DNA from: Pseudomonadota bacterium
Lineage (GTDB): Bacteria > Pseudomonadota > Gammaproteobacteria > GCA-001735895
Length of the DNA: 16,742 nt
Reading direction: 5' to 3'
Assembly (NCBI GenBank): GCA_022545625.1
Contig: JACZQS010000009.1
Span: forward strand, 1-16,742
The translations under genes were made by a program, and so were the position numbers. Under the pieces are notes generated by a model. It was not told where the DNA came from and did no database searches. It saw only the letters and a program-made list of their open reading frames with translations. This document shows, piece by piece, positions 1-7,242 of the stretch. How positions within the stretch are numbered: position 1 is the stretch's first letter; each line of letters opens with the position of its first letter.

Positions 1-1
1 G

Positions 2-289
2 TCTCAACTACGACGAGTCGAGAACCGCTTAGGCGATGGCCCCTGGTTTAATGGCGAGGATTTTTCCCTGGCCGATACCGCCTTCGCGCCCTGGTTCGCA
101 CACGACGCTGTCGATAACTATCGATTCTCGGTAATCGATGCCGCGACGATGCCGAAGCTCGACGCCTGGTCTAAACGCCTGCTGGCACTACCGGCGGTAA
201 AGAATTCGGTGGTTGCCGAATTCGAAGATCTCTACCTCGCCGCACTCGAAACCAACAATTGCTATATCTGGCAAAGTCGGGCGGCTTAA
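2..289 (+). CDS. Glutathione S-transferase family protein, C-terminal part
   Basis: This is the 3' end of a gene whose start lies left of the window; 95 codons are visible before a TAA stop. The visible part is the all-helical C-terminal domain of a GST. The run GDGPWFNGEDFSLADTAFAP (visible residues 11-30) is the N-capping box and hydrophobic staple region of GST domain 2, with the usual S-L-A-D at visible residues 22-25. A P-K-L-x-A-W helix start and a short hydrophobic tail follow, as in the family. The N-terminal thioredoxin-like domain that binds glutathione is outside the window, so class and substrate cannot be told. It converges on the next GST gene with only 30 bases between the stops. 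Confidence 0.8.
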   Translation, partial: SQLRRVENRLGDGPWFNGEDFSLADTAFAPWFAHDAVDNYRFSVIDAATMPKLDAWSKRLLALPAVKNSVVAEFEDLYLAALETNNCYIWQSRAA

Positions 290-315
290 GGGGCAGAAAT
301 AATCCTTCGAGCCCC
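290..315. terminator. Possible bidirectional terminator hairpin
   Basis: GGGGC (290-294) can pair with GCCCC (311-315) around a 16-base loop, between two convergent GST stop codons. The stem is short and has no T tract, so this is weak. Confidence 0.2.
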
Positions 316-319
316 GTGC

Positions 320-958
320 TCAGCCGGAAGAAAATGGGGTTTTCTGTATACTCTCGCGCTCGCTCATTGCAGACCACCAGCTGCTTAATCCCGGAATTTT
401 TTGCAGGATAGGATCGCTATCGGGCGTGCTTTGAAAATAATCAAAAATTGGCGCCAGGTGAATATCAGCCAGTGACACTCGATCGCCGACGAGAAATTTT
501 TCACCAGCGCTTAGTCCGGCAATGGTGTTCATGCATTTTTCTATCTCCGGCATCGCTTCGGCTATCGCTGCCTCATCGCTCTGCTCACCGAGCATCGGCA
601 TCACAATTCGCTGTATGACCAGCTGGCCCACGGTACAGGTGTAGGTATAACAATCTATAATACTGATGATCTGGTTCATTCGGGCACGCTGCTTCGCAGT
701 TTCTGGTTGCAGCGATGGCCCGTCGAATTCCTCGTCGATATAACGCATGATCGCGGTGGTTTCGTATAGCTCGAAGCCATCGTGTGCAAATGCCGGAACT
801 TTGGCGAAAGGGTGACGCTCGACCTGCTCTGGCGGCATCGGTCCCTGTAAAAAATCCACCTCGACGAGATCATAATCCACGCCTTTTTCTTCCAAAGCCA
901 GGCGTACGCTGCGTGTGTATGTGCTGTAAGCAGGGCCGTACAAGGTTGGTTTACTCAT
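320..958 (-). CDS. Glutathione S-transferase family protein
   Basis: A complete cytosolic GST of 212 residues, normal family length. Residues 1-78 form the thioredoxin-like domain. It has the cis-proline motif K-V-P-A-F (53-57) that contacts the glutathione backbone, and E66-T67 where most GSTs have E-S for binding the gamma-glutamyl group. Residues about 85-205 form the helical domain, with the capping box S-L-A-D-I (162-166). The N-terminal Y-S-T-Y-T-R-S-V-R stretch (11-19) puts the usual catalytic Ser/Tyr/Cys position among several hydroxyl residues, so the class is not certain; the H-P-F-x-K-V-P pattern recalls phi-type enzymes. The start at 958 is supported by a GGAGAG ribosome site at 964-969. 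It would conjugate or reduce electrophiles with glutathione; the substrate is unknown. It is transcribed toward the GST fragment at the window edge and away from nothing obvious. Confidence 0.88.
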   Translation of the reverse strand: MSKPTLYGPAYSTYTRSVRLALEEKGVDYDLVEVDFLQGPMPPEQVERHPFAKVPAFAHDGFELYETTAIMRYIDEEFDGPSLQPETAKQRARMNQIISIIDCYTYTCTVGQLVIQRIVMPMLGEQSDEAAIAEAMPEIEKCMNTIAGLSAGEKFLVGDRVSLADIHLAPIFDYFQSTPDSDPILQKIPGLSSWWSAMSERESIQKTPFSSG

Positions 959-1058
959 TTTAGCTCTCCAGGTTCGACGAATTCGATTCGCCCAGTTTAT
1001 TGTCAGCGCATGGCTTGAATTCGTATTGGGCCCGAATCATAAACCCAATTAGAGGCGA

Positions 1059-2027
1059 TTACGAATACGACGCCACATTGGCAGGATTCCCACTGAAAAA
1101 AGCTTCAAGGTTATCGATCGCCATATCAATAATCGCGGCACTGGCTTCTGGCGTGTTGTAGGCCACGTGCGGTGTCAGTACAACGTTCTCGAGCCTTGTA
1201 AAGGGATGGCCCCGAGCAAGGGGTTCTTCGTTGAATACATCGATACCTGCCGCCGCAACATGCCCCGAAGCGAGTAGCTCAACCAATGCAGCTTCATCGA
1301 GAATTTGCGCACGGGCAGTATTGACGATGACGACGCCCGGCTTGGTTTTGCCCAGTCGTTTCGCAGTGATCATACCCTCGGTATCCGGAGTGAGCGGCAG
1401 GTGAAATGAGAGCAGATCACTCTCGGCCAGAAGGTCGTCCAGTTGTTGGAACTTGATGCTGTAGCGCTCGGCGCGTTCGGTATCCGGATTTTTAGTCCAG
1501 GCTATTACACGCATGCCAAATGCTTTGGCTAGTGGCAGGATTGCCTGCGCGACAGGACCAAATCCAACCAGGCCGAGAGTTTTTCCCCTGAGGTCGAATC
1601 CCTGTAGCCCGGCGTTCCAACGCCCTGCCCGGGTATCACGGTCGAGCCGCGCAATATGGCGAGCCGCGGCTAACATCAGGGCCATCGTATGCTCGGCGAT
1701 TGTCTCGGCTGCGGACAAGGTATGGGTTACCGTAATGCCCTGTTGGGCCGCCTTTTTGAGGTCGATAAATGTGGATACGCCAAGTCCGACAAATGAAACG
1801 ATTTCAACACTGTTTAACGCCCCCAGCACCTCATTATTGAAACCCCAGCCTGATAGAACAGCATTCGCGTTGCCGATGCGCTCGATGCACGCTGCGGTCG
1901 AGGGGCGCTCGCCATAGTAGACGCTAAATTTCCCGAGATTTTCGAGTCGCGCGAGCCGTTCACCGATAAATACCGAAGACAGGTTCTCCTCGGCATCCGG
2001 ATAAACAATATGATTATCCTGTGACAT
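1059..2027 (-). CDS. D-isomer specific 2-hydroxyacid dehydrogenase (NAD(P)-dependent)
   Basis: A 322-residue protein with the two-domain layout of formate/glycerate/lactate dehydrogenase-like enzymes, which interconvert 2-hydroxy and 2-keto acids. The nucleotide-binding domain sits at about 105-290 with the Rossmann loop G-L-V-G-F-G-P-V-A (152-160). The catalytic triad is visible: R239 in N-T-A-R-A, E268 in N-E-E-P and H287 in T-P-H-V-A-Y. The usual G or S after the catalytic Arg is Ala here. The N-terminal substrate domain (1-104) is closed by the C-terminal helix (291-322). No residue pattern lets me choose between glycerate, lactate or phosphonate-type substrates. Start ATG at 2027 has a G-rich ribosome site (GGGGGT) just upstream. 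It runs left toward the GST at 320-958, 100 bases from that gene's start, so the two could share a transcript. Confidence 0.9.
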   Translation of the reverse strand: MSQDNHIVYPDAEENLSSVFIGERLARLENLGKFSVYYGERPSTAACIERIGNANAVLSGWGFNNEVLGALNSVEIVSFVGLGVSTFIDLKKAAQQGITVTHTLSAAETIAEHTMALMLAAARHIARLDRDTRAGRWNAGLQGFDLRGKTLGLVGFGPVAQAILPLAKAFGMRVIAWTKNPDTERAERYSIKFQQLDDLLAESDLLSFHLPLTPDTEGMITAKRLGKTKPGVVIVNTARAQILDEAALVELLASGHVAAAGIDVFNEEPLARGHPFTRLENVVLTPHVAYNTPEASAAIIDMAIDNLEAFFSGNPANVASYS

Positions 2028-2187
2028 CTTGACCCCCGGTTGATGTGCCCGCCTCGATGCTAACAGACAATCACGCCTGGTCGGACGAATAAATGGCTAA
2101 GTTCTATCTTTTACTGAATATCCCTGAATTTGAAACCAACAGCTACACGGATACAAGAATAGCTTGATCAAGACCTGGGATGGGTAT

Positions 2188-2215
2188 GTTACAACCGGCC
2201 ACTATGATTTATAAT
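2188..2215 (+). promoter_or_regulatory. Candidate sigma-70 promoter for the CBS-domain gene
   Basis: A perfect -10 box TATAAT (2210-2215) lies 16 bases after GTTACA (2188-2193), which matches TTGACA at four of six positions. Transcription would start near 2222, giving a leader of about 65 bases before the ATG at 2287. Sequence match only. Confidence 0.45.
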
Positions 2216-2220
2216 TTACC

Positions 2221-2272
2221 TGGCTTCACCCGGCTATGGGTGTTGGCCATAATTTCAGCCCGGGTTTCCGGG
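2221..2272 (+). promoter_or_regulatory. Structured 5' leader (two hairpins) before the CBS-domain gene
   Basis: The first hairpin pairs CACCC (2227-2231) with GGGTG (2238-2242), extended outside a small internal loop by TGGC (2221-2224) with GCCA (2246-2249). The second pairs CCCGG (2259-2263) with CCGGG (2268-2272) around GTTT and ends two bases before the ribosome site. A CCCGG inside the first hairpin (2229-2233) could instead pair with 2268-2272, so the two folds are partly exclusive. No known riboswitch family is recognised. Confidence 0.4.
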
Positions 2273-2274
2273 AC

Positions 2275-2280
2275 AGGAGA
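2275..2280 (+). promoter_or_regulatory. Ribosome binding site AGGAGA that fixes the CBS gene start
   Basis: AGGAGA stands six bases before the ATG at 2287. It selects that start over an in-frame ATG at 2236, which has no ribosome site and falls in the loop of the first leader hairpin. Confidence 0.75.
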
Positions 2281-2286
2281 GTTAAT

Positions 2287-2715
2287 ATGATATTAGCCGA
2301 TTTGTTGCGTGGTAAGAGCCACGATGTAGTCAAAATAAAAGCTAACGACAATATCGCTGAAGCAGCGACAATACTGACCGAAAATAAAATAGGAGCGCTG
2401 CTGGTACAGGATGACTCTGGAAAAATAATCGGCATCTTGTCTGAGCGTGATATTGTCGGCGGCATGGGCCCGCATGGTGCGGATTTGCACGATGTGCCGG
2501 TATCAGAATTGATGACTGCCGACCTCCATAAATGCACGCCTGAGGACACAGTCTTACACGCAATGGCAATGATGACTGACCGGCGATTCCGCCATCTGCC
2601 AGTTTTCGACGGCGATGAACTAGTGGGAGTCATCAGCCTTGGTGATCTGGTTAAATCCCGTATTTCAGAAGTCCAGGCTGAGTCCGACGCATTGCGCCAG
2701 TACATTGCTTCGTGA
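2287..2715 (+). CDS. Two-CBS-domain protein (single CBS pair)
   Basis: A 142-residue soluble protein made of one CBS pair and almost nothing else. CBS1 spans about 12-60 and ends in G-I-L-S-E-R-D-I-V (49-57). CBS2 spans about 77-127, with M-T-D-R-R-F-R-H-L-P-V (96-106) and G-V-I-S-L-G-D-L-V (114-122), the classic S-x-x-D-L nucleotide-binding end of the domain. Such stand-alone pairs bind adenosine nucleotides (AMP, ATP, SAM or similar) and act as energy or metabolite sensors; the ligand here is not predictable. The sixth-strand residues R54-D55 and G119-D120 are intact in both halves, so ligand binding is likely. The start is set by the AGGAGA site. The amidohydrolase gene begins 20 bases after the stop, so the pair is probably co-transcribed from the promoter near 2188-2215. 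Confidence 0.9.
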   Translation: MILADLLRGKSHDVVKIKANDNIAEAATILTENKIGALLVQDDSGKIIGILSERDIVGGMGPHGADLHDVPVSELMTADLHKCTPEDTVLHAMAMMTDRRFRHLPVFDGDELVGVISLGDLVKSRISEVQAESDALRQYIAS

Positions 2716-2735
2716 CAGGGCCGCGCTGATAAACG

Positions 2736-3977
2736 GTGCCGCCCGTAAAAGGTCAAAGCCTTAGAATAAATCTAAACCGGCTACTCGAGCGCATCAACGA
2801 GCTTGCCGAAATTGGCGCCATCGATGGGGGCGGTGTTTGCCGAATGGCGCTTAGCGATGAAGACCGACGTGGCAGGGACCGCGTCGTAGGCTGGATGCGG
2901 GAACTGGGTCTCGATATATCGGTCGACCGCATCGGAAACGTCATCGCTATTCGGCGGGGAACCGAGCCTGGCGATCCGGTATTGACCGGCTCGCATATCG
3001 ATACGGTTGCGACCGGCGGTCGTTTCGACGGAACATTAGGCGTTCTCGCCGGCCTCGAAGTGATTGCAACGCTCAATCAGGCTGACCTCACTACCCGTAT
3101 ACCGATCGGAGTTGGTTTTTTCACCAACGAAGAGGGTGCGCGGTTTGCGCCGGACATGATGGGAAGCGCGGTTCACCAGGGCGTATTCGATGTCGAGGAA
3201 ATGCTTGAGGTGGTCGGTACCGACGGTTTGATTCTGGGCGACGCACTTGATAATACGGGTTATGCCGGTGAGGCCCCGACCGGTAGTTTTCACGCCGAAT
3301 GTTTTATCGAATTACATATTGAACAGGGTCCTGTTCTCGAAAACGAGGGATACGAAATAGGCGCGGTGGAAAGCGTACAGGGTATTTCCTGGACTGAATA
3401 TCGTCTCACCGGAGTCTCCAATCATGCCGGCACCACACCGATGCATCTTCGACACGATGCCGGGTATGTAGCAGCAGCAATCGCGGTCGAAGCCCGCCGC
3501 ATCGCTGGTGAAATGGGTGGTGATCAGGTTGCTACCGTTGGTGTTAGTACACTCAATCCGGGCCTGGTCAACGTCATAGCCAAAGAAGCCCTGGTGACCG
3601 TCGATCTGCGTAACACCAGCGAAGCAAAACTGCAACAGGCCGAGCACAGGATGGCCGAGTTTGTCGCGAAAATCTGTGAAGACGAGGGCCTGAGCTTTAC
3701 CAGCCGTTCGCTGGCGCGATTCAAGCCGGTGAAATTTGACCCGGGGATGATTGCCCTGGTCGCGGATACAGCAACTTCGCTCGGTTATAAAACCAGGAGA
3801 ATGCCATCCGGGGCGGGTCATGACGCGCAAATGTTTGCGCCCAATTGCCCGACTGCGATGATCTTCGTCCCCAGTCGCGACGGCATTAGCCACAACGTGG
3901 CTGAATTTACCGAGGCTGAGCATATTCGCGCTGGCGCCAATGTATTGTTACAGCTAATGTTGCAGAAGAGCGCTTGA
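2736..3977 (+). CDS. M20-family Zn-dependent amidohydrolase (N-carbamoyl-L-amino acid hydrolase / allantoate amidohydrolase type)
   Basis: 413 residues, the usual length of the HyuC/AllC/beta-ureidopropionase family, which cleaves N-carbamoyl or ureido groups from amino acids using two metal ions. Predicted metal ligands and catalytic residues are in place: H87 in G-S-H-I-D-T, D98 in G-R-F-D-G, E132-E133 in N-E-E-G-A-R-F, H194 in H-I-E-Q-G-P and H386 in S-H-N-V-A-E. H229 in S-N-H-A-G-T-T-P marks the inserted dimerisation or lid domain (about 210-330), and S-G-A-G-H-D-A-Q (358-365) is the family C-terminal motif. The substrate (carbamoyl amino acid, ureidopropionate, allantoate or ureidoglycine) cannot be told from sequence. 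The start is GTG at 2736 with no clear ribosome site; homology begins near residue 8 and no better start is in frame. It follows the CBS-domain gene closely, so expression may depend on that leader. Confidence 0.92.
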   Translation: MPPVKGQSLRINLNRLLERINELAEIGAIDGGGVCRMALSDEDRRGRDRVVGWMRELGLDISVDRIGNVIAIRRGTEPGDPVLTGSHIDTVATGGRFDGTLGVLAGLEVIATLNQADLTTRIPIGVGFFTNEEGARFAPDMMGSAVHQGVFDVEEMLEVVGTDGLILGDALDNTGYAGEAPTGSFHAECFIELHIEQGPVLENEGYEIGAVESVQGISWTEYRLTGVSNHAGTTPMHLRHDAGYVAAAIAVEARRIAGEMGGDQVATVGVSTLNPGLVNVIAKEALVTVDLRNTSEAKLQQAEHRMAEFVAKICEDEGLSFTSRSLARFKPVKFDPGMIALVADTATSLGYKTRRMPSGAGHDAQMFAPNCPTAMIFVPSRDGISHNVAEFTEAEHIRAGANVLLQLMLQKSA

Positions 3978-4002
3978 TGACCCGGTGAGAGGTTCCCGGG
4001 GA

Positions 4003-4060
4003 AAGATCTGCTGCGGAAGATTTAACCAAAATGGTTTGCGCTCTTGTGAGAAGATCTGCT
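4003..4060. repeat. Short direct repeat flanking a small hairpin in a convergent gap
   Basis: AAGATCTGCT occurs at 4003-4012 and again at 4051-4060, the second copy touching the GST stop. Between them AACCA (4024-4028) can pair with TGGTT (4032-4036). This may act as a weak terminator between the convergent amidohydrolase and GST genes; there is no T tract of note. Confidence 0.3.
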
Positions 4061-4704
4061 CAGTATTGTTCGCGACCTTTTAGCTCAGCGAATGGCGTCA
4101 TGATAGTTTGCTGAAATGCCTCGCGCGCCGACAGGCGCTGATACCAGGCCATCAGGTGCGCGGGCTTTTTAACCGCCATACCCATTTCAAAATAACGGTA
4201 TAAACTAGTTGCGGCCGGAATATCCCCCATCGAGAACGCCTCCCCGGCAAGGTAATCGTTATCCTTCAAATGATTGTCCAGCATTGCAAAGTGTTGTTCG
4301 CAGCGAGATTTTGATTTTTCGATTTGACCACTGTCGCGCCCGGCTTCCGGTTTTCGATAAAACCCCCAGAACAGGCCCATAAAATCAGGCTGCAAGGTCG
4401 CCAGTTCCCAGTCCATCCATCTATCGGCATAGCTGCGCTCGACCGGGCTAGCTGGCCAGAGCAGGTTTTCACCATAGGCGGCGGACAGGTAGCGAACAAT
4501 GGTGTTAGATTCCCAGATGATTGAACCCTCGTCTACCAGCACCGGAATTCGCGCACGGGGGTTCAGTTGCAGAAACTCCGGCGTTTCCAGGTCGCCCAGC
4601 TTGCTACCGACATCCTGGTGTGTGTATTCAATACTTAACTCATCGAGAGCCCAGAGCACCTTTTGCACATTGTATGAATTTTTTCTGCCCCAGAGCTCGA
4701 TCAT
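4060..4704 (-). CDS. Glutathione S-transferase family protein
   Basis: A complete 214-residue cytosolic GST. The thioredoxin-like domain (1-78) has the start W-G-R-K-N-S-Y-N-V-Q-K-V (5-16), where S10 or N12 occupies the catalytic position seen in theta-like bacterial GSTs. R-I-P-V-L (52-56) holds the cis-proline and E65-S66 binds the gamma-glutamyl end of glutathione. The helical domain (about 88-205) has S-M-G-D-I (158-162) as its capping box. The long W-rich helix W-M-D-W-E (96-100) resembles the GstB-like group, but the substrate is unknown. The start ATG at 4704 has only a weak GAGAA upstream. It lies 54 bases downstream of the AraC-family gene on the same strand, so the regulator and this enzyme may form one transcript, or the regulator may act on it. 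Confidence 0.9.
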   Translation of the reverse strand: MIELWGRKNSYNVQKVLWALDELSIEYTHQDVGSKLGDLETPEFLQLNPRARIPVLVDEGSIIWESNTIVRYLSAAYGENLLWPASPVERSYADRWMDWELATLQPDFMGLFWGFYRKPEAGRDSGQIEKSKSRCEQHFAMLDNHLKDNDYLAGEAFSMGDIPAATSLYRYFEMGMAVKKPAHLMAWYQRLSAREAFQQTIMTPFAELKGREQY

Positions 4705-4758
4705 CGTAGTTCTCGATTGAATAATTTTTGTCGTTTAAAAAATAGCCGGTTATCCGGG

Positions 4759-5760
4759 TTAGCTGATCCTGGACAGCCCTTTGCGAAAATTTGATGGTGA
4801 GAATCCGCTCCAGCGCTGAAAAGCACGGCTGAAATGAGCGGGGTCTGAATACCCCAGGGATTCTGAAATCGCTTTGATAGACAATTGCGTATCTCGTAAT
4901 TGTTGTTTTGCATGAATAAACTTCGCCCGATTCAGCAGGTCGTTAAACTTTAGACCCTTGTCTTTTAGTCGTCGTTGCAAGGTCCGAACTGAAGTATCTG
5001 CAACCCTGGCGATTTCCTCGATACTGGTATTTTTCGTAATTGAATAGGTTTTTATTATCTGGTCTATCGCATCGTCAAATTTAATATACAAATCGGCCTG
5101 GATGTTTTTGTCTGTTGTTAAGCTCGCGGGAATATCCAGATGAACCGGCAACTCAAGTAAATTGCGTTGTATAGTAATTGCCGAGTCTGGTTGTGAAAAT
5201 GCGATGTCACTTTTTGTTAACAACGGGCAGGCATCGGCAATTTCGATCCTGGGCATTTCCAGTCGAACCGTTTCAGGTCGCCATTGGATACCGGTAGCCA
5301 ATTGCACCAGCTGGACCATGCTGGTAATTCTATATAATTCCATTTGAATATCGCCTTTAAAAAAAAGGCTGTTGGTATAACAGAAGCTGAAACTTGAACC
5401 CTCATCCTTAAGCGTGAATAAAACAGAAGAGCTTTGACTAGTTGCGATCTCGCAAAATTTTTCAAGCAAGTGTTCTAGATCTGCACTGGCCTGAATTAAC
5501 GGTCCCAGCGATAAAACCTTGTGCCACGGTGTTAGTTGGGCAACCCGTGACCCAAAATCAGGGATGTGTTCGTCAATCGCAACAATGTTTGCTAATTGGT
5601 AAAGCGGTTTTACCGGCAGCAGGCTTTCAGGGTCGCTCACCTCTGTGGGCAAATTAACCCTTTTGAAATAATAATCAGCCGATACACCACAGCTTTCCAT
5701 CGCGCTTTTAAACTGCGTGTGAAACGCCGCTTTCACCAGATGAATATTGCTATTTTCCAT
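4759..5760 (-). CDS. AraC-family transcriptional regulator
   Basis: 333 residues, typical of the longer AraC group with an N-terminal ligand-sensing domain of the arabinose-binding-like type (about 20-205; PF12625-like by layout, not by search). The C-terminal DNA-binding part has two helix-turn-helix units. HTH1 is at about 246-265 (A-D-T-S-V-R-T-L-Q-R-R-L). HTH2 is at about 294-315, with the AraC signature L-G-Y-S-D-P-A-H-F-S-R-A-F-Q-R-W (302-317) followed by G-F-S-P-S-N-F-R. Relatives respond to small metabolites and activate nearby catabolic or detoxification genes. The nearest downstream gene is a GST. The start at 5760 has no strong ribosome site. The coding region is visibly AT-richer than the genes around it (20 G+C in bases 5041-5100, against 37 in 3481-3540), which may point to separate ancestry. 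Confidence 0.92.
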   Translation of the reverse strand: MENSNIHLVKAAFHTQFKSAMESCGVSADYYFKRVNLPTEVSDPESLLPVKPLYQLANIVAIDEHIPDFGSRVAQLTPWHKVLSLGPLIQASADLEHLLEKFCEIATSQSSSVLFTLKDEGSSFSFCYTNSLFFKGDIQMELYRITSMVQLVQLATGIQWRPETVRLEMPRIEIADACPLLTKSDIAFSQPDSAITIQRNLLELPVHLDIPASLTTDKNIQADLYIKFDDAIDQIIKTYSITKNTSIEEIARVADTSVRTLQRRLKDKGLKFNDLLNRAKFIHAKQQLRDTQLSIKAISESLGYSDPAHFSRAFQRWSGFSPSNFRKGLSRIS

Positions 5761-5966
5761 TGCCAGGACTGTGATTCTATTCCTGTTAAATACTTACCCT
5801 TCCTAATTGAACAGTTAATCAATTTTGTCGTGAAATGGCAAGTATCATGTTATTGAAAAAATAATCCTGATGGATAGATTTTTTCTTAAGCACCGCATCT
5901 ATTTTGATCAATCTCCGCTATAGCAGTGCTGTACAATCTGGGCTTCGAGTAACAGAAGCGAACAGC

Positions 5967-5996
5967 ATGGTAAACAAATTTTATGCCCCTGCATAA
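5967..5996 (+). other. Possible 9-codon upstream ORF overlapping the YgjP-like gene start
   Basis: ATG at 5967 opens a 9-codon frame (M-V-N-K-F-Y-A-P-A) that stops at 5996, across the ATG at 5983 of the next gene in another frame. Neither start has a strong ribosome site. Translation of it is unproven. Confidence 0.2.
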
Positions 5997-6681
5997 ACCG
6001 TTCGATTATTCGGTGCGGGTATCACGCAAGGCTAAATACGCTAAGCTGAAAATAAAACCCTACGGCGGTCTCGAGGTGGTAATCCCACTGCGCTTCCCAA
6101 AAAAAGCGGTGCCGGGGTTGCTGGACCAGCACAGCGAATGGATCCTGCGGCAATTGCAGAAACAGCAGGATCGCGTTCAGCCCGCCGTTTTACCCGATGA
6201 AATTCATTTGGCCATTAACGGTTACCGTACCGAAGTGGTGTATGGCACCCGGCACCAGCAAGAAGATAGCCTGTCAAACCGGTTGCTGATTGGCGACACC
6301 GATTACCAGCTGGCTGTTAAGCAACTTCGGAAATGGATCAGGCGGCAGGCCTGGGAAATATTGCCACCGGTGCTCGAAAGAGTCTCGCGAGAAACGGGTC
6401 TCGAATACCGGAAAATCAGTATCCGCAGCCAGAAAACCCGCTGGGGTAGTTGTTCTTCCCGGGGTACGATCAGTCTCAACGACCAGCTACTGTTTGTCTC
6501 GCGCGATAGTGTTGAATACCTGGTGATTCATGAACTGTGCCATACGCGCCATATGAATCACACGCGACAATTCTGGCAACTGGTTGAGCATTTTTGTGCT
6601 GATTATCGTCGTCACGAGATTGCTTTGAAGCGCGCGAAAGCCGCTATTCCGGGGTGGATTTTGCGAGATATGTACGGTTAG
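5983..6681 (+). CDS. YgjP-like (DUF45, SprT/M48-type) zinc metallopeptidase
   Basis: 232 residues, a normal length for the YgjP group of small cytosolic metal-dependent proteases. The zinc motif H-E-L-C-H is at 183-187, with E184 as general base and H193 in N-H-T-R-Q-F-W as the third ligand. The family block R-S-Q-K-T-R-W-G-S-C-S (148-158) lies upstream, in its normal place, followed by the predicted beta strand I-S-L-N-D-Q-L-L-F (163-171). Substrates of this family are poorly known. It stands alone: the AraC gene diverges from it across a 222-base AT-rich gap, and the SPOR gene converges on its 3' end. I kept the ATG at 5983 because homology to the family (short basic N-terminus, then a beta strand V-R-V-S-R) begins just after it. 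Confidence 0.9.
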   Translation: MPLHKPFDYSVRVSRKAKYAKLKIKPYGGLEVVIPLRFPKKAVPGLLDQHSEWILRQLQKQQDRVQPAVLPDEIHLAINGYRTEVVYGTRHQQEDSLSNRLLIGDTDYQLAVKQLRKWIRRQAWEILPPVLERVSRETGLEYRKISIRSQKTRWGSCSSRGTISLNDQLLFVSRDSVEYLVIHELCHTRHMNHTRQFWQLVEHFCADYRRHEIALKRAKAAIPGWILRDMYG

Positions 6682-6744
6682 TTTATTTGCTACAGGTTTT
6701 AGTTCTGGATTAGTTTAACAGCCTTTCGTACAGCAGCTTTCAAG

Positions 6745-7242
6745 CTAGGGTCGGTTAACACGCTGGATGAATTTAATCCTGTTTTCGATCAACAGATTTT
6801 TGGTGCGTGACAATTTACCATTGTTACGATACGGCCCCAATACTACCCGGTGCCAGATACTGCTGTTCACCTCGGCTGACTCAATTTTAGCCTCGAGACC
6901 GAGCAAGGCCAGCTGTGCCTTCATGCTATCGGCCTCGGTGACACTCTGAAAAGAACCAACCTGCAAGATTGTGGCCTCGCCCGCGGTCTTGTTGATCGAC
7001 GGATTTTCAATTGCCTGCTGATCTTTCTCGGAAATCGGAATGTCAACGACACGGTCTGGCAGAATCGAATAGAAATCGATCCTGGGCTTGTCGTCTACAG
7101 GTTGGCTGGTTTCGGTTGTCTCCACAGGCGCAATGTTTTCTACGATCTTTTGATCGAGAAAAATAATCAAAGAGACAAACAGTCCCAGTATTAAAAACAG
7201 GAACACCCAGGCCCACGAAAAACCCGATTTTTTCTGTGCCAT
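6745..7242 (-). CDS. SPOR-domain, single-pass membrane protein (FtsN-like layout)
   Basis: 165 residues. A short basic cytoplasmic tip M-A-Q-K-K is followed by one membrane helix at about 9-29, a low-complexity periplasmic linker (35-85), and a C-terminal SPOR domain (about 88-160) with the typical I-L-Q-V-G-S-F (92-98) and V-V-L-G-P-Y (133-138). SPOR domains bind glycan strands stripped of stem peptides at the division septum, so a role in cell division or wall remodelling is likely. The position right after argS matches the FtsN-like gene of many gammaproteobacteria, but the protein is short for a full FtsN and I see no clear FtsA-binding patch beyond the basic tip. Its ATG overlaps the argS stop as TAATG, which suggests translational coupling. 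Confidence 0.88.
   Translation of the reverse strand: MAQKKSGFSWAWVFLFLILGLFVSLIIFLDQKIVENIAPVETTETSQPVDDKPRIDFYSILPDRVVDIPISEKDQQAIENPSINKTAGEATILQVGSFQSVTEADSMKAQLALLGLEAKIESAEVNSSIWHRVVLGPYRNNGKLSRTKNLLIENRIKFIQRVNRP

Noticed and set aside
2236..2286. Upstream ATG for the CBS gene adding 17 residues
   Set aside because: No ribosome site; it falls in a leader hairpin, while the ATG at 2287 has AGGAGA at six bases.
3312..3923. 203-codon open frame on the minus strand across the amidohydrolase
   Set aside because: Fully antisense to a clear M20 enzyme, with no recognisable motif or ribosome site.
5904..5937. Promoter for the YgjP-like gene from TTGATC and TACAAT
   Set aside because: The two boxes are 22 bases apart, too far for a sigma-70 promoter, and no better -35 fits the TACAAT.
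6682..6744. Terminator between the convergent YgjP-like and SPOR genes
   Set aside because: Only short, mismatched CAGC/GCTG pairings were found and no T tract, so I do not call one.
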